Source: Actinomycetes bacterium (GTDB lineage Bacteria > Actinomycetota > Acidimicrobiia > Acidimicrobiales > Bog-793). Taken from it: a stretch of 10,128 bases of DNA. The DNA lies in the NCBI GenBank assembly GCA_021823365.1, contig JAKAOD010000071.1:1-10128 (forward strand), read 5' to 3'. The notes beneath the pieces were generated by a model. It searched no databases, had not been told where the DNA came from, and worked only from the letters and a program-made list of their open reading frames with translations. Each line of letters opens with the position of its first letter. The first letter of the stretch is position 1. Both the position numbers and the translations under genes were made by a program. Positions 5,386 through 10,128 of this stretch are shown piece after piece.

Positions 5386-7640
5386 GGCGGCGGCCCGAGC
5401 GGCCCGAGCGGCTCGAGCCGGACGACTGCGTTGTAGTCGGGGATCCCCGCCCTCGGCGAGCGCCGGCTGCGGTCGATGAGGACGTCGCCCTCGGGCCAGT
5501 GCACCTCCAGCATCCCCGGGAGGATCGGGGCGACGAACGCCCTGCAGGTGAGCTCGCCCACCTCGCTGCGCACGACCACCTGCTGGCCGTCGACGAGCCC
5601 GAGGCGGCGGGCATCCTCGCGGCTGATGAGCACCGAGTCGCGCCGGGCCCGCGTATGGGTGTCGAGGTCGCCCTGGACCATGCTGTTGAACTGGCGACCC
5701 CGGCGGGTCGCGAGCTGGAACGCCCCTTCGGGTGGCGACGACCGGCGGGGGAGCGGCACGACGCTGAAGCGTGCCTTGCCGTCCGGCGTCGGGAATCGCC
5801 ACCCGGTGCAAAGCATCGACCCGCCGTGCTGGAACTGATCGCCCTCCCGGGCGAGAGTGCGGATGAGCGCGTAGTCCGGGACCGTTCGGGCGATGTCCTC
5901 ACGGATGCCGGCGGTGCCGGAGAAGCGCAGCCGGTCGGCGAGCTCGGGCCGGGCGCGGCAGGCGAGGTCGGTGAAGACCTGCCACTCCGGGCGCGCGTCG
6001 GCGACGCGTGGCCCTTTGATCTCCGGGCTGAAGATGACCCGGCGCTCGGTCGAGGTCTCTGTCACGCCGCCCGCCATCTCGTAGCGGGTCTGGACCGGGA
6101 GCAGGACCACGGTGTCGGCCGGCTCGACGAGCATCTGGCTCGAGGCGACGATGTCGAGGTGCACGCGGAGCGGGACCGCGCCGAGGGCCTCGGCGACGAA
6201 CGGCGGGTCGGGCAGCACCTCGAGGAAGTTGCCCCCTGAGGAGACGAGGACGTCGATGCGGCGGTCGTGTGCCGCGTCGATCATCTCCGGCGCGATCAGC
6301 CCCGGCGCGCACGGGACCTCGAAGCCCCAGAGCCCGCCGATGCGGCGGGCGTTCTCCTCGTTCACCGCGAGCCCTCCCGGCAGGGCGGTCGCATACGCGC
6401 CCATCTCCGCGCCGCCCTGGACGCCCGAGTGCCCGCGGATCGGCATCAGGCCGCAGTGCGGCCGCCCGACGAATCCCCGCGAGAGCGCGAGGTTGATCAC
6501 GGCGCGCACGCCGTCCTCCCCGGACTGGTGCTGGGTGACCCCCATGCTCCAGACGAGCACGGCGGTGCGCGCCTCGCCGAGCATCTTCGCGAACGACGCC
6601 ATCTCCTCCCGAGTCGTCCCCGACGCCTGCTCGAGCTCCGCCCAACTCTCGGACGCCAGCTCGCGGGCGAGCTCCTCGAGGCCGGTCGTGCGCGACTGGA
6701 CGAACTCCCGGTCGTCGAGCCCGGCGTCGAGCAGCTGCTTGAGCGTCCCGTTGAGGAAGGCGATGTCGCCGCCGATGGCGACTTGGAAGAACCGGTCGGC
6801 GATGCGCGTCCCGAACAGGGTGCTCTCGAGGTTCGAGGGGACCCAGTAGCGCTCCATCGCCGGCTCGCGGTACGGGTTGACGACGGCGACCTTCGTCCCC
6901 GCCTTCTTCGCGTGGTAGAGGTACTTCATCGCGACGGGCTGGTTTTGCGCAACGTTCGAGCCGATGAACACGACGAGGTCCGCCCCGATCCAGTCCCGGT
7001 AGGAGCACGTCGTGGCGGCGACGCCCAGCGCCTCCTTGAGGCCGACGGTGCTCGGGGAGTGGCAGATGCGCGCGGAGCTGTCGATCGAGCCGACGCCGAG
7101 CGCCCGGAACGCCTTCTGGGCCGCGTAGTAGTTCTCGTTCGGCTGGCCCCGGCTCGTGAGGTAGAGGGCGACCCGGTCCGGCGCCGCCCGGGCGAGACGA
7201 CCGGCGGCGAGGTCGAGCGCCTCGTCCCAGGAGATGCGCCTGAAGCCGGGCTCCCCCCGAGAGCGGATCATCGGGTGGGAGAGGCGCCCGAGGCCGCGCA
7301 GCTCCTCGCCGCTCATGCCCCGGAGCCGCTCGACGTCGGCGAGCGCGGCGGGGTCCATCTCCGGCAGCGTGTTGAGGCGCAGCATGCGGAGCCGCACGTT
7401 GCAGAGGTGGACCTCGTCGATCGTCCAGTCGCGCATGCCGGTCGTCCCGAGCGAGCACCCGTCGCAGACCCCGTGGGAAAGGATGCGCCAGGCGTACGCG
7501 AGCCGGTCCCGGTTGTCGACGATCGCCTCGAGGATGGACCGGTAGTTGTCGGGCCGGCCTTCCCCGATGCCGAACGGCTTCAGGCTCGCCCAGAGCGACG
7601 GCGCCACCCGTCGCTCCCGGTGCCCCCCGCTCCTGCCCAT
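5382..7640 (-). CDS. FdhF/YdeP-type molybdopterin oxidoreductase (formate-dehydrogenase-like)
   Basis: 752 aa, a stand-alone catalytic subunit of the DMSO-reductase superfamily binding bis-MGD. Seen: ARICHSPSTVGL with Cys193 (codon TGC at 7064-7062) at the position of the molybdenum-ligating Sec/Cys of formate dehydrogenases, followed by the conserved His194; IGSNVAQNQP; GVTQHQSGEDGV; PIRGHSGVQGG with the conserved Arg402; and a C-terminal cofactor-binding domain (about 630-745, with RQFNSMVQGD). The N-terminus has HGVCDGCSLG and a third Cys (Cys59, Cys62, Cys80), not the usual four-Cys motif. No Tat signal is seen, so it should be cytosolic. ATG 7640 follows a TAGGCT box by about 29 nt. Adjacent fdhD supports a formate-dehydrogenase-like reaction, but YdeP relatives have other or unknown substrates and no electron-transfer subunit is encoded nearby. 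Confidence 0.9.
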   Translation of the reverse strand: MGRSGGHRERRVAPSLWASLKPFGIGEGRPDNYRSILEAIVDNRDRLAYAWRILSHGVCDGCSLGTTGMRDWTIDEVHLCNVRLRMLRLNTLPEMDPAALADVERLRGMSGEELRGLGRLSHPMIRSRGEPGFRRISWDEALDLAAGRLARAAPDRVALYLTSRGQPNENYYAAQKAFRALGVGSIDSSARICHSPSTVGLKEALGVAATTCSYRDWIGADLVVFIGSNVAQNQPVAMKYLYHAKKAGTKVAVVNPYREPAMERYWVPSNLESTLFGTRIADRFFQVAIGGDIAFLNGTLKQLLDAGLDDREFVQSRTTGLEELARELASESWAELEQASGTTREEMASFAKMLGEARTAVLVWSMGVTQHQSGEDGVRAVINLALSRGFVGRPHCGLMPIRGHSGVQGGAEMGAYATALPGGLAVNEENARRIGGLWGFEVPCAPGLIAPEMIDAAHDRRIDVLVSSGGNFLEVLPDPPFVAEALGAVPLRVHLDIVASSQMLVEPADTVVLLPVQTRYEMAGGVTETSTERRVIFSPEIKGPRVADARPEWQVFTDLACRARPELADRLRFSGTAGIREDIARTVPDYALIRTLAREGDQFQHGGSMLCTGWRFPTPDGKARFSVVPLPRRSSPPEGAFQLATRRGRQFNSMVQGDLDTHTRARRDSVLISREDARRLGLVDGQQVVVRSEVGELTCRAFVAPILPGMLEVHWPEGDVLIDRSRRSPRAGIPDYNAVVRLEPLGPLGPPP

Positions 7641-7669
7641 GGTCGACCCCCGCAGGTTGCTCCCGGGCG

Positions 7670-7675
7670 AGCCTA
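7670..7675 (-). promoter_or_regulatory. Candidate -10 box (TAGGCT) for the oxidoreductase-fdhD unit
   Basis: On the minus strand TAGGCT (TAnnnT) lies 29 nt before ATG 7640, allowing a short leader of roughly 20 nt with a weak G-rich stretch before the start. No -35 match is evident. Confidence 0.4.
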
Positions 7676-7724
7676 CCGGCGCGAAGGCCCGGCCATCGGC
7701 GCGGCGTGGGTCCGGTCGCGACGC

Positions 7725-7730
7725 TATGGT
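7725..7730 (+). promoter_or_regulatory. Candidate -10 box (TATGGT) for the aldo/keto reductase gene
   Basis: TATGGT lies 22 nt before ATG 7753 and about 50 bp from the divergent box at 7670-7675, so the 112-bp gap serves both directions. Unlike the leaderless genes to the left, it is followed by a real Shine-Dalgarno. No clear -35 box is seen. Confidence 0.4.
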
Positions 7731-7736
7731 CCGGGC

Positions 7737-7744
7737 AGAGGAGG
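7737..7744 (+). promoter_or_regulatory. Shine-Dalgarno AGAGGAGG deciding the reductase start
   Basis: A strong SD 8 nt before ATG 7753. It favours that start over the in-frame ATG 7726, which lies inside the -10 box, and over ATG 7759, which is 14 nt away. Confidence 0.75.
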
Positions 7745-7752
7745 CGCAGGCG

Positions 7753-8814
7753 ATGGCGATGGAGTACCGGCAGCTCGGCAGGACGGGCCTGGAGGTGTCG
7801 GCCCTGGCCCTCGGGACGATGAGCTTCGGGGGGAGCGGCGGCTTCGCGGCGGTCGGGAGCTCCGGGGTCGCGGAGGCGCGCCGGATCGTCGACCGGGCGC
7901 TCGATGCCGGGGTCAACCTCGTCGACACCGCCGACATCTACTCGAACGGACGGTCGGAGGAGATCGTCGGCGAGGTCCTCGCCGGCCGCCACGAGCGGGT
8001 CGTGCTCGCGACGAAGGCGCGCTTTGCGTTGCGCGAGGGCCCGAACGAGGGTGGGCTGTCGCGCGCCCACCTGGTGAGGGCGTGCGAGGACAGCCTTCGC
8101 CGGCTTGGCACCGACCACATCGACCTCTACCAGGTGCACGAGCGAGATGGGCTCACGCCGATGGAGGAGACCCTCGACGCCCTCGACACGCTCGTGCGGC
8201 AGGGGAAGGTGCGCTACGTCGGCTGCTCGAACCACTCTGCCTGGCAGGTCGCGAAGGCGCTCGGGATCTCCGATCGCCTCGGCCTCGCCCGCTACGCCAG
8301 CCAGCAGATCTACTACTCCCTGCTCGACCGGGAGGCCGAGTACGAGCTCGTGCCGCTGTCGATCGACGAGGGCGTCGGCATCCTCGTCTGGAGCCCGCTC
8401 GCGGGCGGCCTTCTGTCGGGCAAGTACAGGAGGGGCCAGGCGCCGCCGGAAGGGGCCCGCCACAGCCCGGGCTCGCCGTGGCACGAGCCACCCGTCTACG
8501 ACGAGGGCAGGATGTACGACGTCATCGAGGAGCTCGTCGCCGTATCGGCGGCGAGGGGCCGTTCCGCCGCCCAGGGGGCGCTCGTCTACCTGCTCGGAAA
8601 GCCCGGGGTGACGTCGGTGATCGTCGGGGCGCGCACCGAGGAGCAGCTCGAGGACAACCTCGGCGCGGCGACCTGGTCGCTCGACGGCGACGAGCGGGCA
8701 CGCCTCGACCGGGTGAGCGAGCCGAGGCTCATCTACCCGTACTGGCACCAGAAGGCGACGGCTTCCGACCGGCTGAGCGCCGGCGACAAGACGCTTCTCG
8801 CGCGGGGCGGCTGA
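7753..8814 (+). CDS. Aldo/keto reductase
   Basis: 353 aa TIM-barrel NADPH-dependent oxidoreductase. The catalytic tetrad is complete: Asp58 and Tyr63 (LVDTADIYSNGRSE), Lys88 (VLATKARF) and His129 (DLYQVHERD). Also seen: GKVRYVGCSNHSAWQ, the NxxxxWSPLAGGLLSGKY-like stretch near residue 215, and the cofactor-binding VIVGARTEEQLEDNLGA near the C-terminus. Sequence style matches the large bacterial group that includes YajO/general-stress-type reductases, which reduce aldehydes or ketones of broad range; the true substrate is unknown. It is divergent from the molybdenum oxidoreductase and 21 nt upstream of the Rrf2 regulator, so it is probably co-transcribed with that gene. Confidence 0.92.
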   Translation: MAMEYRQLGRTGLEVSALALGTMSFGGSGGFAAVGSSGVAEARRIVDRALDAGVNLVDTADIYSNGRSEEIVGEVLAGRHERVVLATKARFALREGPNEGGLSRAHLVRACEDSLRRLGTDHIDLYQVHERDGLTPMEETLDALDTLVRQGKVRYVGCSNHSAWQVAKALGISDRLGLARYASQQIYYSLLDREAEYELVPLSIDEGVGILVWSPLAGGLLSGKYRRGQAPPEGARHSPGSPWHEPPVYDEGRMYDVIEELVAVSAARGRSAAQGALVYLLGKPGVTSVIVGARTEEQLEDNLGAATWSLDGDERARLDRVSEPRLIYPYWHQKATASDRLSAGDKTLLARGG

Positions 8815-8835
8815 GCGCGCCCGGCTCGTCACGTC

Positions 8836-9792
8836 ATGGACATGTCCCTCTCCAAGCGCGGCGACTACGTCATGCGCTCCGCGATCTGCCTCGCTCGGGC
8901 GTTCGACGCCGGCGAGGCTCGCAAGATCCGGGAGGTCGTCGCCGAGACCGAGGTCCCCGCCACGTTCGCCTCGCAGATCCTCGCCGACCTGGTGCGCGCC
9001 GGGCTGGCGACCTCCAGGGCGGGGCGAAGTGGCGGCTACCGCCTGGCGCGCGATCCCGCGCGTATCAGCTCGCTCGAGGTCGTCGAGGCGGCCGAAGGAC
9101 CGCTGCGCGCCGAGCGCTGCGCTCTCGGTGACGGTCCTTGCCGCTGGGAGGCGGTCTGCCCGCTGCACGAGACCTGGACCGGGGCGACCGCGCGCGTCCG
9201 GGAGCTTCTCGCCGAGACGACGCTCGCCGAGCTCGCCGAGCGTGACCGGGAGATCGAGGCCGGCACCTACGAGGTGCCCCGCGACTCCCACCGGATGGCG
9301 CCGCTCGTGCTCAGCCTGTCCGACTCCGTGCAGATCGAGCTCGGGGAGCAGGCGCTCGGTCGGGCACTTCGCGCCGCCGGCCCTCGCCTCGACGCGCTCG
9401 CGGAGCAAGCCGCCCGAGGCTACGGACCGGCGTCGCCGGCTGCCGCGCCGCGCGCCGTCCTGGCGCCGGCGGTGCGGTCGACGACCCGGCGCGGGCGCGC
9501 GCCGGCGGCACGCCGGTTCGAGCTCGTCGTCGAGCTCCCCGGTCTCGACGGCGGTGCCCGTGTCGAGGCCGGGCTCGAAGTACGGCCCGTCGACGTCGAC
9601 CGCAGCGAGCTGTTGCTCGACGGCGCCTTCCACCAGCGGCGCGCCGAAGGCGCCCCCGGGCCCGGGCCCGGGGGCGGGGAGCTCGGCCTTCGCGCCCGGC
9701 AGATCGTCAGGCGCTTCCTCGGCCTGCTGGCGCGCCTCGCCGAGGACGGCGCGCCAGGTGCGGGCGCGGGTGACGGCGCGCGCTCAACATGA
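8836..9792 (+). CDS. Rrf2-family Fe-S-type regulator with a C-terminal extension
   Basis: 318 aa, about twice the usual Rrf2 length (140-160). Residues 3-140 are a normal Rrf2 domain: MSLSKRGDYVMRSAICLA, a winged helix with VPATFASQILADLVRAGL and RAGRSGGYRLAR, then Cys95, Cys102 and Cys108 (C-x6-C-x5-C), the place where IscR/NsrR relatives hold an Fe-S cluster that senses NO, redox or cluster status. Residues about 152-318 are extra: LSLSDSVQIELGE, a long Ala/Arg linker, FELVVELPGL and VDVDRSELLLDGAF, a Gly/Pro stretch, then a helix RQIVRRFLGLLARLAED. This order resembles small SRPBCC-like actinobacterial proteins, but only weakly. ATG 8836 or 8842 may be the start; the second gives the typical MSLSKRGDY. 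No SD is visible; the gene lies 21 nt after the reductase. DNA-binding activator or repressor role is inferred. Confidence 0.85.
   Translation: MDMSLSKRGDYVMRSAICLARAFDAGEARKIREVVAETEVPATFASQILADLVRAGLATSRAGRSGGYRLARDPARISSLEVVEAAEGPLRAERCALGDGPCRWEAVCPLHETWTGATARVRELLAETTLAELAERDREIEAGTYEVPRDSHRMAPLVLSLSDSVQIELGEQALGRALRAAGPRLDALAEQAARGYGPASPAAAPRAVLAPAVRSTTRRGRAPAARRFELVVELPGLDGGARVEAGLEVRPVDVDRSELLLDGAFHQRRAEGAPGPGPGGGELGLRARQIVRRFLGLLARLAEDGAPGAGAGDGARST
9651..9676. repeat. 26-bp perfect GC palindrome inside the Rrf2-type gene
   Basis: The half-site CGCCCCCGGGCCC is followed directly by its exact reverse complement. It encodes the Gly/Pro stretch (APGPGPGGG) of the C-terminal extension. 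Such a run can form a strong hairpin in the mRNA and is also a place where sequencing or assembly errors are common. Confidence 0.8.
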
Positions 9793-9832
9793 AGTGCCAC
9801 GGTTGACGTGATGTAGAAGGATCGTCGAGACT
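9787..9832 (+). promoter_or_regulatory. Candidate promoter with operator-like inverted repeat
   Basis: The 116-bp gap starts with the most AT-rich stretch of the window. An imperfect inverted repeat, ACATGAAGT (9787-9795) and ACGTGATGT (9806-9814), shares ACATnAnGT in both arms (7 of 9 positions) with a 10-bp spacer. A TTGACG box (9803-9808) sits in the right arm, and GAGACT (9827-9832) is 18 bp downstream as a weak -10. A regulator bound to the dyad would cover the -35. The next gene starts at 9909. Confidence 0.4.
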
Positions 9833-9908
9833 GTTCCCCCGTGCGGCGGCGCGGTCCTGGCGCGGGGATGCGACGAGACCGGCCCCCGCCCGCCGCGGAG
9901 CCGAGTCG

Positions 9909-10128
9909 ATGCCGGAGGTCGCGGTGGCGCTGAAGATCCGGCTCGTCGAGCCGGCGCCCTCGGGGCACAACGTCTACGAGCTGGCCCAGCTCCCGCGCCT
10001 CGGCCTTCCCCTCATCGCGACGATGCTCGCCGAGGCGGGGCACGATGTCCGCGTCTACGCCGAGGTCCTCGCCACGCCGGATCTCGACGACTGCCTGCAC
10101 GCCGACCTCGTCGGCATCTCGTCGACAA
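9909..10128 (+). CDS. B12-binding-domain radical SAM protein, N-terminal part, truncated by window edge
   Basis: 73 codons are visible. IRLVEPAPSGHNVYELAQLPRLGLPLIATML followed by AEAGHDVRVYAE and ADLVGISS is the characteristic opening of the cobalamin-binding Rossmann domain that precedes the radical SAM domain in the large BchE/methyltransferase-like class. The CxxxCxxC cluster motif would lie to the right of the window, so the radical SAM part is inferred from family architecture. ATG 9909 is chosen: a GGAG lies 8 nt before it. GTG 9924, with GGAGGT 4 nt before it, is an alternative that would remove five residues outside the domain. The gene follows the Rrf2-type Fe-S regulator by 116 bp, with a candidate promoter and dyad between; the substrate cannot be told. 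Confidence 0.8.
   Translation, partial: MPEVAVALKIRLVEPAPSGHNVYELAQLPRLGLPLIATMLAEAGHDVRVYAEVLATPDLDDCLHADLVGISST

Noticed and set aside
7062..7064. Possible selenocysteine at the molybdenum-ligand position of the oxidoreductase.
   Set aside because: The codon reads TGC on the minus strand, so the residue is an ordinary cysteine.
7726..7728. Earlier in-frame ATG for the aldo/keto reductase.
   Set aside because: It lies within the TATGGT -10 box, and a strong Shine-Dalgarno points to ATG 7753.
6267..9131. A plus-strand open frame of about 950 codons.
   Set aside because: It is antisense to the oxidoreductase and out of frame with the reductase; low-complexity Arg/Gly-rich translation without recognisable motifs.
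5899..9633. A minus-strand open frame of more than 1200 codons.
   Set aside because: It runs antisense to the reductase and Rrf2-type genes and out of frame through the oxidoreductase; its translation is Arg/Pro/Ala-rich with no domain. Long spurious frames are normal at this GC content.
9848..9865. Direct repeat of GGCGCGG, 11 bp apart.
   Set aside because: Seven-base G/C repeats are expected by chance here and no function is suggested.
9868..9870. ATG in the leader of the radical SAM gene as a start or small upstream gene.
   Set aside because: It is out of frame with the 9909 gene and has no supporting Shine-Dalgarno or coding character.

Overview
The window is a GC-rich (clearly above 70% by eye), densely packed stretch of bacterial chromosome. 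It has strong G/C third-position bias, short gaps, GTG starts, 4-nt ATGA/GTGA overlaps, and TAnnnT -10 boxes placed so close to the start codon that several mRNAs look leaderless. Together with the gene content this points to Actinomycetota, possibly a poorly studied lineage such as Acidimicrobiia; the class is an inference from general character. I see no tRNA, rRNA, CRISPR array, transposase or phage gene.

Layout, left to right. (1) 1-1588, plus strand: the C-terminal half of an M17 leucyl aminopeptidase (PepA), overlapping by ATGA a ROK-family glucokinase-like protein. (2) 1680-2240, minus strand: a conserved-looking protein of unknown function, divergent from (3) 2314-4499, plus strand: an inositol-monophosphatase-family phosphatase, a coiled-coil/zinc-ribbon protein of the COG1579 type, and a small lipoprotein that overlaps it by GTGA. 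(4) 4540-7640, minus strand: a two-gene unit made of a FdhF/YdeP-type molybdopterin oxidoreductase and FdhD, the sulfur carrier that activates formate dehydrogenases, joined by a GTGA overlap. (5) 7753-9792, plus strand, divergent from the oxidoreductase: an aldo/keto reductase and, 21 nt later, an Rrf2-type regulator with three cysteines suited to an Fe-S cluster and an unusual C-terminal extension of about 165 residues. (6) 9909 to the right edge, plus strand: the start of a B12-binding radical SAM protein, preceded by a relatively AT-rich gap with an operator-like inverted repeat over a TTGACG box.

Most genes are ordinary housekeeping or redox functions. FdhD beside the oxidoreductase is a coherent pair: the enzyme keeps a Cys (not Sec) at the molybdenum-ligand position followed by His, and a conserved Arg, as in formate dehydrogenases, but its N-terminal cluster motif is atypical. 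The parts most worth a second look are the Rrf2 fusion and the dyad just downstream of it, before the radical SAM gene; the atypical N-terminal motif of the oxidoreductase; the repeated leaderless-promoter architecture, including one case where the stop codon of one gene forms part of the -10 box of the next; and the unknown gene at 1680-2240. I do not see a clearly new multi-gene system in this window.
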